Source of the DNA: Hyphomicrobiales bacterium
GTDB lineage: Bacteria > Pseudomonadota > Alphaproteobacteria > Rhizobiales > Aestuariivirgaceae
Assembly (NCBI GenBank): GCA_026990765.1
Contig: JALXCV010000123.1
Span: forward strand, 1 to 39,929
Direction: 5' to 3'
Length of the DNA stretch: 39,929 bases
The first letter of the stretch is position 1. Each line of letters begins with the position of its first letter. Positions 19,167-28,537 of the stretch are shown here, in pieces. A model generated the notes under the pieces. The model did no database searches. It was not told the DNA's origin and saw only the letters and a program-made list of their open reading frames with translations. Position numbers and translations under genes: made by a program.

Positions 19167-19874
19167 ATGCGCCCTTCCAAACGAGCTCTTGACGAGCTGC
19201 GCCCCGTTACTCTTGAAACCGGCTATTCGAAACATGCCGAAGGCTCCTGCCTGGTAAAATTTGGTGGCACCCATGTCTTGTGCACCGCTTCACTTGAAGA
19301 GCGGGTTCCGCCATGGCTGCGCGGGGCAGGGCGCGGCTGGGTAACGGCTGAATATGGCATGCTGCCCCGCTCAACCGGATCGCGCATGCGCCGTGAAGCC
19401 AGTGCCGGCAAACAGTCAGGCCGTACCGTTGAAATCCAGCGATTGATTGGCCGCTCCCTGCGCGCTGTGGTTGATCTTGAAGCTCTGGGAGAGCGCCAGA
19501 TCACTGTTGACTGCGATGTAATACAGGCTGATGGCGGCACCAGAACCGCTTCGATCACCGGTGGCTATGTAGCGCTAAAACAGTGTATTGACTGGATGCT
19601 GGAGCGTGAAATGCTTGAAAAGTCACCCCTGAAAGATCAGGTGGCAGCCATTTCCTGCGGTGTCTATGAAGGCCATGCTGTTTGCGATCTTGACTATGCT
19701 GAGGATTCAGAAGCTGAAACCGATGCCAATTTCGTCATGACCGGCTCTGGCGATATTGTAGAAATTCAGGGAACCGCAGAAGGTGACCCGTTTTCTGAAG
19801 AAATGTTTATGGAACTGATGCGGCTGGCCAAATCCGGCATTGCCGATCTGATTGAGTTGCAGAAAAAGGCATGA
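19167..19874 (+). CDS. rph: Ribonuclease PH
   Basis: This 235-residue protein begins R-P-S-K-R-A-x-D-E-L-R-P, the usual RNase PH start, and contains G-R-S-L-R-A-V-V-D and [14 protein letters not shown] signatures. RNase PH is a phosphate-dependent 3'-5' exoribonuclease that trims tRNA 3' ends in a hexamer in the cytoplasm. An AGG ribosome-binding site precedes the ATG. It heads a + strand series with rdgB and hemW, an order common in Alphaproteobacteria. hrcA, often found beside rph in this class, is not visible here. Confidence 0.97.
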   Translation: MRPSKRALDELRPVTLETGYSKHAEGSCLVKFGGTHVLCTASLEERVPPWLRGAGRGWVTAEYGMLPRSTGSRMRREASAGKQSGRTVEIQRLIGRSLRAVVDLEALGERQITVDCDVIQADGGTRTASITGGYVALKQCIDWMLEREMLEKSPLKDQVAAISCGVYEGHAVCDLDYAEDSEAETDANFVMTGSGDIVEIQGTAEGDPFSEEMFMELMRLAKSGIADLIELQKKA

Positions 19875-19948
19875 ATATCTAATGATATTCAAATCACAAT
19901 ATCTGGCGTGGGCAAAGCCCGACCGGTACAATATGAAAGCGCAAACCA

Positions 19949-20554
19949 ATGACCATATCGCTTAAAGCAGGAACCAAAATCGTCGTTGCCAGCCACAATC
20001 AGGGCAAGGTGCGCGAAATCAATGCCCTGATCGAGCCACATGGTTTAAGCGCCATATCAGCCGGTGATCTGGGATTGCCGGAACCTGTTGAAGATGGCGA
20101 GACCTTTGCCGCCAATGCGCTGATCAAGGCCAGGGCCGCCGCCAAAGCCTCCGGCATGTTGTCCCTGTCAGATGATTCAGGGCTGGCGGTTGATGCGCTG
20201 GGTGGCGATCCGGGAATTTATTCAGCCCGCTGGGCCGGTGAGAACAAGGACTTTGGCCTTGCCATGCGCAATGTTGAAGAAGCCTTGCAGGCAAAAAACA
20301 CGACCAATCGCAGTGCCCATTTTGTCTGCGCCCTTTGTCTGTGCACCCCTGATGGCGAGCATGAAATCCATGAGGGCAGGGTGGATGGCCAGATGATCTG
20401 GCCCCCGCGCGGTGAAAATGGTTTTGGCTATGATCCGGCATTCCTGCCAGATGGCTATGACATCACCTTTGGTGAAATGGACCCGGACGCCAAACACAAA
20501 ATATCACACCGCGCCCGCGCCTTTGCCATGTTGATGGACAGGCATTTTGGCTGA
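19949..20554 (+). CDS. rdgB: XTP/dITP diphosphatase (RdgB/HAM1 family)
   Basis: This 201-residue protein has the substrate motif A-S-H-N-Q-G-K (residues 14-20), D-D-S-G-L[18 protein letters not shown], G-F-G-Y-D-P and the C-terminal K-x-x-I-S-H-R-x-x-A pattern. It hydrolyses non-canonical purine nucleotides (dITP, XTP) to monophosphates and so keeps them out of DNA and RNA. The gene follows rph after 74 bases and ends 8 bases inside hemW. Its ribosome-binding site is weak, which fits coupling from the upstream message. Confidence 0.97.
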   Translation: MTISLKAGTKIVVASHNQGKVREINALIEPHGLSAISAGDLGLPEPVEDGETFAANALIKARAAAKASGMLSLSDDSGLAVDALGGDPGIYSARWAGENKDFGLAMRNVEEALQAKNTTNRSAHFVCALCLCTPDGEHEIHEGRVDGQMIWPPRGENGFGYDPAFLPDGYDITFGEMDPDAKHKISHRARAFAMLMDRHFG

Positions 20555-21656
20555 TCAGTTCGCGATTTATGTCCACTGGCCCTATTGTCTGGCCAAATGC
20601 CCATATTGCGACTTCAATTCCCATGTAAGAAAATCACCGCTCGATCAAACCCAGTTCGTCAAGGCCTATCTTGCCGAACTGCAATGGTTTTACGATCAAA
20701 CCGGACCGCGCACAGTTGATACCATATTCTTTGGTGGCGGCACCCCGTCACTGATGCAGCCGCAGATTGTTGCTGATATTATTGAAACCATCGATGAGCT
20801 TTGGGGAATTGCTGATGCAGCTGAAATCAGCCTTGAAGCCAACCCGACTTCTATCGAGGCGCAGAATTTCAAGGGTTACCGGCTGGCAGGCGTAAACCGT
20901 CTGTCTGTAGGTATTCAGGCAATGAATGAAAAAGACCTCAAACGCCTTGGCCGCAAACATACGGTTGATGAAGCGCTTGCAGCCTACAAGCTGGCAACAA
21001 AAATTTTCAACCGCACCTCTTTTGACCTGATCTATGCCCGCCCGCAGCAAACCCTTGATCAGTGGCGCGATGAATTAAGCAAGGCCCTGCAATATGCGCA
21101 AGGTCACATGTCGCTTTATCAGCTTACCATCGAGCCGCAAACTGCATTTTTTGATTTGCACCAGTCGGGCCGCCTGACAATACCGCAAGATGATCTGGCG
21201 CTTGCAATGTATGAGCTGACAGCCGAGATGACCGACAAGGCCGGACTGCCGGCCTATGAAATTTCCAACCATGCCAGCCCCGGCAATGAATGCCGCCATA
21301 ATCTGCTATATTGGCGCTATGGCGAATATGCCGGTATTGGACCGGGCGCCCATTCACGCGTGGTGTTTGGTGATGGTAAAAAACGCGCAATCGCCAATAT
21401 TCGCAATCCTGACAAATGGTACACCGATGCTGAAAGCACCCGCAAAATTGAAATATTAAGCGATGCTGATCAGGCCAGCGAGCTGGTTTTGATGGGGTTA
21501 AGGCTTAAAGAGGGCATTGCAGATAAATGGCTGCCTGCTGACAGGATGGAACAATTGGTCTCACAAGACCTTTTGCGGCATGAACACCGTACGGTCAAGG
21601 TATCTGGCAATGGACGCAAGGTCTTGAATGCAGTTATTGATTATCTTTTGAGGTAA
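20547..21656 (+). CDS. hemW: Radical SAM heme chaperone HemW
   Basis: This 369-residue protein has the radical SAM cluster motif C-x3-C-x2-C at Cys14, Cys18 and Cys21 ([12 protein letters not shown]), then F-F-G-G-G-T-P-S and the C-terminal HemW domain ([20 protein letters not shown]). HemW binds heme and inserts it into target enzymes; it was formerly annotated as an oxygen-independent coproporphyrinogen oxidase. The cysteine spacing and the lack of HemN-specific residues favour HemW. The start is a TTG that overlaps the rdgB end by 8 bases, with GGACAGG just upstream. It ends 5 bases before the converging dnaJ. Confidence 0.95.
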   Translation: MADQFAIYVHWPYCLAKCPYCDFNSHVRKSPLDQTQFVKAYLAELQWFYDQTGPRTVDTIFFGGGTPSLMQPQIVADIIETIDELWGIADAAEISLEANPTSIEAQNFKGYRLAGVNRLSVGIQAMNEKDLKRLGRKHTVDEALAAYKLATKIFNRTSFDLIYARPQQTLDQWRDELSKALQYAQGHMSLYQLTIEPQTAFFDLHQSGRLTIPQDDLALAMYELTAEMTDKAGLPAYEISNHASPGNECRHNLLYWRYGEYAGIGPGAHSRVVFGDGKKRAIANIRNPDKWYTDAESTRKIEILSDADQASELVLMGLRLKEGIADKWLPADRMEQLVSQDLLRHEHRTVKVSGNGRKVLNAVIDYLLR

Positions 21657-21661
21657 ATCAT

Positions 21662-22816
21662 TTAACTGCTGAACCCTTCCCAGAAAGCCTTGGCCTTTGA
21701 GAAGAAGCCATCGCTTTGCGGAGAATTGTCGCGGTCCTGTTTTTCAAATTCCTGCAGTAGCTCGCGCTGCTTGCGTGACAGGTTTACCGGGGTTTCCACT
21801 GTTACCTGAATATACATGTCGCCCTTTTGCTGGGAACGCAAAATCGGCATGCCTTTGGATTTGAGCCGGAACTGTTTTCCAGCTTGTGTTCCTTCAGGAA
21901 TGGCAACGCGGGCCTTGGCCCCGTCAATGGTTGGCACTTCCATATCACCGCCAAGTGCCGCTGCTGTCATTGATATTGGCACCCGGCAGAACAGGTCGGC
22001 CCCGTCGCGCTGGAAGAATTCATGCTGCTTGAGTGAAAGGAATATATAAAGATCACCGGCAGGCCCGCCACGAACCCCGGCCTCGCCTTCGCCAGCCAGC
22101 CTGATTCTGGTTCCATCTTCAACACCGGCTGGAATATTGACTGAAAGCGTGCGCTGTTTTTGTACCCTTCCTTGACCATTGCAATCAGCACAAGGGTCAG
22201 AAATTGTCTGGCCACGTCCCTGACAGGTCGGGCAGGTACGCTCAACCGTAAAGAAACCCGATGAAGTGCGAACCGCACCAGAGCCGCCACAGGTAGAGCA
22301 GGTTGAAGGTGATGATCCAGGTTTCGCCCCGGAACCTGAGCACACATCGCATGCAACTGAAGTTGGCACTTTTATATTGGCAGTTTTGCCGGTAAAGGCA
22401 TCTTCAAGGCTGATATCCATATTATAGCGAAGGTCGGAACCACGCGCAGCACCGCCGCCACCACGTTGTCTTTGTCTTGAATGCCCGCCATGACCCATAA
22501 AATCTCCAAACAGGTCTTCGAACATGTCAGACATTGAAGATGAAAATTCAGGTCCAAATCCACCATGGCCACCAGCACCAGGTCCTCCGCCTTCAAATGC
22601 AGCATGACCGAACCGGTCATAGGCGGCCCGGCTTTGCTCATTTTTCAGCACATCATAGGCTTCGCTGACTTCCTTGAACTTTTGCTCGGCGGTTTTATCA
22701 TCGCGATTGGCATCGGGATGATGTTTCTTTGCCAGTCTGCGAAAAGCACTTTTCAGTTCTTTGTCATCTGCAGTGCGAGATACACCCAGAATTTCATAAT
22801 AACAACGCTTTGCCAT
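21662..22816 (-). CDS. dnaJ: Molecular chaperone DnaJ
   Basis: This 384-residue type I Hsp40 has a J domain (about 1-70) with His33-Pro34-Asp35, a Gly/Phe-rich linker (about 75-135), a zinc-binding domain with four C-x-x-C-x-G-x-G repeats ([32 protein letters not shown]), and the C-terminal substrate-binding domains. It delivers unfolded proteins to DnaK and stimulates its ATPase. It lies 92 bases downstream of dnaK, but a strong terminator falls between them. DnaJ should therefore be made at a lower level through read-through, unless it has its own promoter. Confidence 0.98.
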   Translation of the reverse strand: MAKRCYYEILGVSRTADDKELKSAFRRLAKKHHPDANRDDKTAEQKFKEVSEAYDVLKNEQSRAAYDRFGHAAFEGGGPGAGGHGGFGPEFSSSMSDMFEDLFGDFMGHGGHSRQRQRGGGGAARGSDLRYNMDISLEDAFTGKTANIKVPTSVACDVCSGSGAKPGSSPSTCSTCGGSGAVRTSSGFFTVERTCPTCQGRGQTISDPCADCNGQGRVQKQRTLSVNIPAGVEDGTRIRLAGEGEAGVRGGPAGDLYIFLSLKQHEFFQRDGADLFCRVPISMTAAALGGDMEVPTIDGAKARVAIPEGTQAGKQFRLKSKGMPILRSQQKGDMYIQVTVETPVNLSRKQRELLQEFEKQDRDNSPQSDGFFSKAKAFWEGFSS

Positions 22817-22842
22817 ATGGTTATCTCTAAAACTATCGGGTC

Positions 22843-22880
22843 AAAAAAGCCTCACGTCCCGAACATGCGGAACGCGAGGC
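22843..22880 (-). terminator. Rho-independent terminator between dnaK and dnaJ
   Basis: Read on the minus strand, GCCTCGCGTTCCG (22880-22868) pairs with CGGGACGTGAGGC (22861-22849), 13 pairs including two G-U wobbles, with a 6-base loop CATGTT. Six T residues follow (22848-22843). It sits 28 bases after the dnaK stop and 26 bases before the dnaJ start. Partial termination here would set a high DnaK to DnaJ ratio. Confidence 0.88.
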
Positions 22881-22908
22881 AGTTATTTGTTATCTGATTG
22901 CCATCAGA

Positions 22909-24822
22909 TTACTTTTTGTCATCGTCCTGGATTTCTTCAAAATCCGCATCGACAATATCATCATCCATGGCCGCGCTTTGGCCCCCATCATCTGCCGGGG
23001 CTTCTTCGCCTTCAGCGGACTGATACATGGCTTCACCAAGTTTCATTGCAGCCTGGGCCAGTGCATTGGTTTTTTCGGTCACGGCTTCAACGTCAATATT
23101 TTCAGCTTCCATAGCAGTTTTAAGATCAGCAATGGCTGCTTCAATGGTTGACTTGTCTGCATCACCAATCTTGTCGCCAGCTTCTTCCATCGATTTCTCG
23201 GTGGAATGGATCAGGGCTTCAGCATGGTTCTTTGCTTCAACTTCTTCCTTGCGTTTGGCATCTTCAGAAGCATGAGCCTCGGCATCCTTGACCATTTTTT
23301 CAACTTCATCATCAGACAAGCCGCCCGAGGCCTGAATTTGAATCTGCTGTTCCTTGCCGGTTGCCTTGTCCTTGGCCGATACATTGACAATGCCATTGGC
23401 ATCAATGTCAAAAGTCACTTCAATCTGTGGCATGCCGCGCGGTGATGGCGGGATACCAACCAGATCAAACTGGCCAAGCGCCTTGTTATGGGCAGCCATT
23501 TCGCGTTCACCCTGGAATACCCGGATGGTAACAGCGGTCTGGTTGTCCTCAGCGGTTGAGAAGGTCTGGCTTTTCTTGGTCGGAATGGTGGTATTGCGAT
23601 CAATCAGTCGAGTGAACACACCGCCAAGAGTTTCAATGCCGAGTGACAATGGTGTTACATCAAGCAGCAATACGTCTTTGACATCACCCTGCAACACGCC
23701 AGCCTGAATGGCAGCACCCAGGGCTACAACTTCATCAGGGTTAACACCCTTGTGTGGTTCCTTGCCAAAGAAGTTCTTGACTGTTTCAATAACTTTGGGC
23801 ATGCGGGTCATACCGCCGACCAAAATTACTTCATCAATATCGCTTGCAGTAACACCAGCGTCCTTAAGAGCTGCCTTGCATGGATCAATGGTCCGTTTGA
23901 TCAGATCATCAACCAGTGATTCCATCTTTGCACGGGTCAGTTTCAAGGTCAGATGTTTCGGACCATTCTGGTCAGCAGTGATAAATGGCAGGTTGATTTC
24001 TGTCTGGGTAGAAGATGACAGTTCAATCTTTGCCTTTTCAGCTGCTTCTTTCAGGCGTTGCAATGCCAGCTTGTCATTGCGCAGATCCATTGAGTTCTCT
24101 TTCTTGAACTCATCAGCCAGATAATCCACCAGCCGCATGTCAAAGTCTTCACCACCAAGGAATGTATCACCATTGGTTGATTTCACTTCGAACACACCAT
24201 CGCCGATTTCCAGAATGGAAACGTCAAAAGTACCACCGCCAAGGTCATAAACCGCAATAACGCCACTTTCCTTTTTGTCCAGCCCGTAAGCAAGGGCTGC
24301 AGCAGTTGGTTCGTTGATGATACGCAGAACTTCAAGTCCGGCAATCTTGCCGGCATCCTTGGTTGCCTGGCGCTGGCTGTCATTGAAATAGGCAGGAACG
24401 GTGATCACAGCCTGTGTCACTTCCTCGCCCAGATGACGTTCAGCGGTTTCCTTCATCTTTTGCAGGGTGAAGGCTGAAATCTGTGCCGGAGCATATTTTT
24501 TGCCCTGGGCTTCAACCCAGGCATCACCATTGTCAGCCTTGATGATCTTGTAAGGCACCAGCTTTTTGTCCTTGGTTACCATAGGATCATTAAACCGGCG
24601 GCCGATCAGTCGCTTGATGGCAAACAGGGTATTTTCAGGATTGGTTACACCCTGACGTTTGGCAGGCAAGCCAACCAGGGTTTCACCATCATCGTTAAAT
24701 GCAACGATGGACGGGGTGGTGCGACCACCTTCCGCATTTTCAATTACTTTCGGGCTTCCGCCATCCATGACGGCCACACAGGAGTTGGTGGTGCCAAGGT
24801 CAATACCAATAACTTTACTCAT
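22909..24822 (-). CDS. dnaK: Chaperone DnaK (Hsp70)
   Basis: This 637-residue protein begins [14 protein letters not shown], with the phosphate-binding motifs [12 protein letters not shown] and [12 protein letters not shown], the substrate-binding beta domain (about 390-505), the helical lid, and the acidic tail ending D-D-K-K. Length matches the family. The ATG is preceded by GAGGA. It is an ATP-driven foldase in the cytosol that works with DnaJ and GrpE; grpE is not in the window. A convincing RpoH-type promoter lies 145 bases upstream. dnaJ follows after a terminator. Confidence 0.99.
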   Translation of the reverse strand: MSKVIGIDLGTTNSCVAVMDGGSPKVIENAEGGRTTPSIVAFNDDGETLVGLPAKRQGVTNPENTLFAIKRLIGRRFNDPMVTKDKKLVPYKIIKADNGDAWVEAQGKKYAPAQISAFTLQKMKETAERHLGEEVTQAVITVPAYFNDSQRQATKDAGKIAGLEVLRIINEPTAAALAYGLDKKESGVIAVYDLGGGTFDVSILEIGDGVFEVKSTNGDTFLGGEDFDMRLVDYLADEFKKENSMDLRNDKLALQRLKEAAEKAKIELSSSTQTEINLPFITADQNGPKHLTLKLTRAKMESLVDDLIKRTIDPCKAALKDAGVTASDIDEVILVGGMTRMPKVIETVKNFFGKEPHKGVNPDEVVALGAAIQAGVLQGDVKDVLLLDVTPLSLGIETLGGVFTRLIDRNTTIPTKKSQTFSTAEDNQTAVTIRVFQGEREMAAHNKALGQFDLVGIPPSPRGMPQIEVTFDIDANGIVNVSAKDKATGKEQQIQIQASGGLSDDEVEKMVKDAEAHASEDAKRKEEVEAKNHAEALIHSTEKSMEEAGDKIGDADKSTIEAAIADLKTAMEAENIDVEAVTEKTNALAQAAMKLGEAMYQSAEGEEAPADDGGQSAAMDDDIVDADFEEIQDDDKK

Positions 24823-24925
24823 TTTTTTAGTCCTCTATTCGGCAGGTCACTTCAAAGCCTGACAATCAGCACTTCATGTCCCTTCAATAAGGAACCGACC
24901 TCCACTGGTTAAAGAATTTGCTTCA

Positions 24926-24952
24926 AAACCTTCTTAATTGATTTGAAGGTTT
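24926..24952 (-). repeat. 8-bp hairpin in the dnaK leader
   Basis: AAACCTTC (24926-24933) and GAAGGTTT (24945-24952) are perfect inverted repeats around an 11-base AT-rich loop. They lie inside the roughly 135-base untranslated leader expected from the RpoH promoter. There is no T run on the minus strand to make a terminator. The structure could affect mRNA stability or translation, or be neutral. It does not match the CIRCE element. Confidence 0.4.
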
Positions 24953-24966
24953 CCTTAAGTTCGTGG

Positions 24967-24998
24967 CTTATATAGGTACGCAATCCACGTGCATCAAG
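24967..24998 (-). promoter_or_regulatory. RpoH (sigma-32)-type heat-shock promoter of dnaK
   Basis: On the minus strand, CTTGAT (24998-24993) is followed 16 bases later by CCTATATAAG (24976-24967). This fits the alphaproteobacterial sigma-32 pattern CTTG-N17/18-C-Y-T-A-T-N-T-N-N-G very well. The position, about 145-175 bases before the dnaK ATG, is reasonable for a long leader. Heat-shock control by RpoH is therefore likely. The -35 side overlaps the upstream region of the divergent alkB gene. Confidence 0.82.
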
Positions 24999-25016
24999 TT
25001 TTTGAGGTAAAAGAAT

Positions 25017-25628
25017 TTGGCATATTTGGGAATTTCAGGACTTAAATATTATCAAAACTGGCTAAGTGAGAAAAAACAGCAGAAAATCATTGGCTTGTTG
25101 CGTGATTGTGTTGCTGTTTCACCCCTGTTTCAACCATGTATGCCCAGAACCGGTAAACCATTTAGTGTTAAAATGACAAATCTTGGTTCGCTGGGTTGGG
25201 TTTCTGACAAACAGGGCTACCGTTATCAGCCATCCCATCCGGTTACAGGCAGGCCGTGGTTGCCAATTCCTGATGATATCATGACGATCTGGAATGAGCT
25301 GTCAGACTGGCATGTCCCACCAGAAGCCTGTCTGGTCAATTATTATTCACCTGAGGCCAGAATGGGTGCACATGTTGACAATGATGAACACAACCTTGCC
25401 GCCCCGATTGTTTCAATATCGCTTGGAGACAGCGCTACATTTCGCATAGGGGGTCACAAACGCGGCGGCCCGACCAGATCAATGCGGCTAATGTCAGGTG
25501 ATTGCCTGATACTGTCTGGAGATGCCAGACTGCGCTATCATGGCATAGACCGGGTATTTGCCGGATCATCTGATCTGTTGCGTCAGGGCGGCAGAATAAA
25601 CCTCACCCTCAGACGGGTTAATTATTAG
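25017..25628 (+). CDS. alkB: AlkB-type 2-oxoglutarate/Fe(II) DNA repair dioxygenase
   Basis: This 203-residue protein has the iron-binding triad H-x-D...H (His119, Asp121, His175) and the 2-oxoglutarate arginine motif R-x-N-L-T-L-R-R (from Arg193). N-Y-Y and S-L-G-D-S-A-T-F-R-I-G-G are also typical. AlkB oxidatively removes methyl groups from 1-methyladenine and 3-methylcytosine in DNA and RNA. The start is TTG at 25017: a stop codon lies 9 bases upstream in frame, GAGGT sits 8 bases before the TTG, and the next ATG would remove about 40 residues. It is divergent from dnaK, with 194 bases between. Its last 11 bases overlap the end of the converging patatin gene. No ada gene is nearby. Confidence 0.93.
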   Translation: MAYLGISGLKYYQNWLSEKKQQKIIGLLRDCVAVSPLFQPCMPRTGKPFSVKMTNLGSLGWVSDKQGYRYQPSHPVTGRPWLPIPDDIMTIWNELSDWHVPPEACLVNYYSPEARMGAHVDNDEHNLAAPIVSISLGDSATFRIGGHKRGGPTRSMRLMSGDCLILSGDARLRYHGIDRVFAGSSDLLRQGGRINLTLRRVNY

Positions 25629-26754
25629 AGGCAATACGGCCATGAGCATCAAGCATTGGCGGTTCATGTTCCCAGCCATTCTGGCTCATGCCGAACTGTT
25701 CACCCAGCGCAAACAGTTTCTTCATCTTGTCCTGCTCAAAGTTAAGTGGGAATTCAATCGGGTCGGCATTATCAGGGATTCTGGTCATGTTGAAGTTGGC
25801 TTTGGCATTTCTGGCTTTTACATAACACTGATAAACGGTTTTTTCGGTAAGTCCGCGCAATAATTCGCTGATTGCCTTGGTCGAAATGCTTGATACATCA
25901 GGTTTCACCGGTTTGGCGGCATCTACATCCTTCATTTGTGAATTGATAATCACATAAAGATTCTTCTTTTTTGCCGGTCGGTCAAACATGAAGCCGCGAA
26001 CCAGTACCGGAGCCTTCACCCCGCCATCAACATGGGCCTGTCTTATTTCTATGCCATTGCGTGGCTTGATATAAACCGGTTTGAAAAATCCGGGAACAGT
26101 GGCTGATGCCCGAATGATTTTTTGTGAGCGCAATACCTTGTTATGTCTGTTGGAAGCAGCCAGCCTGCCAATGTCCCAGATAACCAGCTTGCCGGCATCA
26201 AGATTGGTAGTAGCGATAAACAGCCGTCTGCCCTTGCGATATTCCTCTGCCACCTTGTCCAGCAATTTGGCATTTACAATTTTGGTTATCTGGTTCTTGA
26301 ACGGGGTGTAATCGTAAAAACTGTCAGAGAAGAAACCTGCAATCTGACCTTTTTTCTTGTAAATGGTCTGATTGGTCTGGTGGGTGTAAAGCTCTTTGAG
26401 CTGTTCATCATATTCAGGCCCGGCAAAAGCCAGTATCGCTATCAGTGCCCCGGTTGATACTCCCGTGACCACATCAAATTCAGGTCGTTTGCCGCTTTTG
26501 GTCCAGCCATAGATGATTCCGGCACCATAAGCTCCGTTGGAGCCACCACCGGAAATGGCAAGAATATCCAGATTTTTCGCATCTGTCTCATTCTGTTCGC
26601 TAACCGCCAGCGGCTGGAATTGCTCATCAGTCAAGGTGACAGCATGCACAGGAACCAGTGTTCTTAAGGCAACATTCTCAATTGGTCTGGAAGACGCACA
26701 CCCACTGATACTTATCAATAACAGGCCAAGCAGCCATAAATATGATTTTTTCAT
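25618..26754 (-). CDS. Patatin-like phospholipase lipoprotein
   Basis: From the ATG at 26754 the protein has a lipoprotein signal peptide (K-K, hydrophobic core, I-S-G-C lipobox with Cys19), so it should be lipid-anchored in the envelope. The patatin fold shows the oxyanion-hole glycines (I-S-G-G-G-S-N-G-A-Y-G), the nucleophile elbow G-V-S-T-G (Ser100) and the catalytic Asp243 in V-D-G-G. Patatins act as acyl hydrolases on phospholipids or related lipids. The frame runs 17 codons further upstream to a TTG at 26805, but that start would bury the signal peptide, so 26754 is preferred. The 3' end overlaps alkB by 11 bases, tail to tail. The substrate is unknown. Confidence 0.9.
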   Translation of the reverse strand: MKKSYLWLLGLLLISISGCASSRPIENVALRTLVPVHAVTLTDEQFQPLAVSEQNETDAKNLDILAISGGGSNGAYGAGIIYGWTKSGKRPEFDVVTGVSTGALIAILAFAGPEYDEQLKELYTHQTNQTIYKKKGQIAGFFSDSFYDYTPFKNQITKIVNAKLLDKVAEEYRKGRRLFIATTNLDAGKLVIWDIGRLAASNRHNKVLRSQKIIRASATVPGFFKPVYIKPRNGIEIRQAHVDGGVKAPVLVRGFMFDRPAKKKNLYVIINSQMKDVDAAKPVKPDVSSISTKAISELLRGLTEKTVYQCYVKARNAKANFNMTRIPDNADPIEFPLNFEQDKMKKLFALGEQFGMSQNGWEHEPPMLDAHGRIASNN

Positions 26755-26861
26755 TTTTCTGAACGTCTCACCCGTAGCCTTCAAACCTTGGCGTATAAAA
26801 GCCAAACTATGGCGTCAGGTCAAGTAAAGACTTGAGATTTTGTCAACATATCTGTTCCATC

Positions 26862-26890
26862 TTGACCCTATGCCTGCTAACAACTACATG
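26862..26890 (+). promoter_or_regulatory. Candidate sigma-70 promoter of mbfA
   Basis: TTGACC (26862-26867) and TACATG (26885-26890) are 17 bases apart. The -35 is good and the -10 weak. Transcription would start at about 26897, inside the Irr box, a layout that suits repression. Confidence 0.45.
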
Positions 26891-26891
26891 A

Positions 26892-26908
26892 TTTAGAATA
26901 ATTCTAAA
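26892..26908 (+). promoter_or_regulatory. Irr box / iron control element (ICE) upstream of mbfA
   Basis: TTTAGAATAATTCTAAA is a perfect 7-3-7 inverted repeat (TTTAGAA-TAA-TTCTAAA) that matches the Irr-box consensus of Rhizobiales. It ends 15 bases before the mbfA ATG. In Bradyrhizobium and Agrobacterium, Irr represses mbfA through such an element when iron is low and releases it when iron is high. An irr gene is present in this same window at about 34.8 kb. Confidence 0.9.
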
Positions 26909-26923
26909 GATCGTACAGGAATC

Positions 26924-27880
26924 ATGAAGCAATTTTCAGAACTTACAGAACAGCAGATATTGGCGCTTGCAATTTCAAGCGAAGATGATGATGCAAGAAT
27001 CTATACCGGCTTTGCCAATCAACTGCATGACAACTATCCCTCCTCAGCCCATGTGTTTATTGATATGGCTGAAGAAGAACATGAACACAGACGTTTGCTT
27101 ATGTCGCTTTATCAGGAAAAATTTGGCGATTATATTCCCCTGATTCGCCGCTCTGATGTTGCCGGATTTGTCAAATTGCCTCCAGTGTGGTCGATCAGTA
27201 ATATGAGCCTTGATGCGATGCGCAAGCGGGCCGAAATGATGGAGCTGGAAAATTACCGGTTTTACAAACACTCAGCCGAGCGCTCTAAAGACCCGGATAT
27301 AAAAAAGCTGTTGAGCGAATTGGCCGATGCCGAAAAACAGCATGAATCGATTGCCGCAAAACTTGGGGACAAGCATTTGCATGCCGATGCCAAGCTGGAT
27401 GAGATGGATACCAGAAAGCGCCTGTTTCTGATGCAGGTGATACAGCCCGGCCTGCTTGGGTTGATGGACGGTTCGGTTTCAACTCTTGCACCACTGTTTG
27501 CCGCTGCTTTTGCCACAGCAAACACCTGGGAAACCTTCCTGGTCGGGGCTGCTGCCTCAATCGGTGCCGGTATTTCCATGGGATTTGCCGAGGCTTTGTC
27601 AGATGATGGTGAACTGACCGGGCGCGGTGCCCCGATAGTGCGCGGATTTGCTGCCGGCATCATGACCACTATTGGTGGCCTTGGCCATACTTTGCCCTAT
27701 CTGATAAGTGATTTCTGGACAGCAACCATGCTGGCGGTTTTCATTGTGTTCGTTGAATTGTGGGTCATTTCGTGGATCCGTTACAAATATATGGATACCC
27801 CGTTCCTGCGGGCCGCTTTCCAGATAGCAGTTGGTGGATTTATCGTTTTTCTTGCCGGTATAATAATAGGTAATGCCTGA
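26924..27880 (+). CDS. mbfA: Membrane-bound ferritin MbfA (ferritin-like domain fused to VIT1/CCC1 transporter)
   Basis: This 318-residue protein has an N-terminal ferritin/rubrerythrin-like four-helix domain (about 1-150) with diiron ligands Glu20, Glu52 and His55 (E-x-x-H), Glu107, Glu137 and His140 (E-x-x-H). A C-terminal VIT1/CCC1-type membrane domain (about 160-318) carries Q-P-G-L-L-G-L-M-D-G-S-V-S, G-A-A-A-S-I-G-A-G-I-S-M-G-F-A-E-A-L-S and several hydrophobic helices. MbfA exports iron and protects from iron and peroxide stress in Rhizobiales. All key residues are present. A perfect Irr box overlaps the likely transcription start. It is divergent from the patatin gene. Confidence 0.95.
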   Translation: MKQFSELTEQQILALAISSEDDDARIYTGFANQLHDNYPSSAHVFIDMAEEEHEHRRLLMSLYQEKFGDYIPLIRRSDVAGFVKLPPVWSISNMSLDAMRKRAEMMELENYRFYKHSAERSKDPDIKKLLSELADAEKQHESIAAKLGDKHLHADAKLDEMDTRKRLFLMQVIQPGLLGLMDGSVSTLAPLFAAAFATANTWETFLVGAAASIGAGISMGFAEALSDDGELTGRGAPIVRGFAAGIMTTIGGLGHTLPYLISDFWTATMLAVFIVFVELWVISWIRYKYMDTPFLRAAFQIAVGGFIVFLAGIIIGNA

Positions 27881-27931
27881 ATATTGCCCTTGCTGCTGTT
27901 AAAGTGCATAGTAATTGCTGCATACTGAAAG

Positions 27932-28525
27932 GTGGTGGCGCAATTGCAGGTCAAAATCAGAAAAACCCAGATAGTCCTTGAAGAAATCTTCCATGAAGGC
28001 GGCCCGGTTGCTGCAAAACCGGTTCGCCGCGGGGCAATATTGAGTGTTATCAAAAACCCTTTTGCCGGCAGCTATCATGAGGAAATCCAGGAATTCATGA
28101 CAACTCTGGAACCGCTGGGCGCTGAAATGGCTGCCCGGCTCATCGCTGCAATGGGCGCCAGTGGTGATGAAATTGAATCCTATGGCAAGGGTGCAATTGT
28201 TGGTGAAGCCGGAGAGCTTGAACACGGGGCGCTGTGGCATGTACCTGGCGGTTATGCCATGCGTGATGCTGTCACCAGCTCAAAGGCAATCGTGCCTTCT
28301 GCCAAGAAGGTTGCCGGGCCGGGCGCCAGAATTGATATCCCCTTGACCCATGCCAATGCCTCATATGTGCGCTCTCATTATGATGCAATGGAACTTGGCA
28401 TACCAGATGCTCCCCGTTCGGATGAAATTGTGCTGATACTGGCAATGAGCATAGGGGGCAGGGTACATTCCCGTGTGGGAGGTCTTGGGGTTGAAGATGT
28501 CAAGGGTGAAGATGGCCTGCGATAG
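27932..28525 (+). CDS. Amino acid synthesis family protein (DUF1185)
   Basis: This 197-residue protein matches the AA_synth/DUF1185 family: I-x-L-E-E-I-F-H-E-G-G-P near the start, a middle I-E-S-Y-G-K-G-A-I-V-G-x-x-G-E-L-E-H-G-A segment and late R-S-D-E-I-V-L-I-L-A-M-S-x-G-G-R-V-H-x-R-V-G-G-L. The biochemical role is not established; the family name comes from an old link to amino-acid auxotrophy. The start is GTG at 27932 next to GAAAGG; in-frame GTG 27935 or TTG 27944 are also possible, since homologues usually begin just before the L-E-E-I-F-H motif. A MarR-family gene follows after 12 bases and may control it. Confidence 0.85.
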   Translation: MVAQLQVKIRKTQIVLEEIFHEGGPVAAKPVRRGAILSVIKNPFAGSYHEEIQEFMTTLEPLGAEMAARLIAAMGASGDEIESYGKGAIVGEAGELEHGALWHVPGGYAMRDAVTSSKAIVPSAKKVAGPGARIDIPLTHANASYVRSHYDAMELGIPDAPRSDEIVLILAMSIGGRVHSRVGGLGVEDVKGEDGLR

Positions 28526-28537
28526 AAAGTCTGTCTC

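Noticed and set aside
19890-19925. GGGC-AAA-GCCC hairpin between rph and rdgB
   Set aside because: The 4-bp stem has no T run and the genes appear to be co-transcribed; a functional terminator is not supported.
26754-26805. Longer TTG start for the patatin-like lipoprotein
   Set aside because: It would place 17 polar residues before the lipoprotein signal peptide and lacks a ribosome-binding site.
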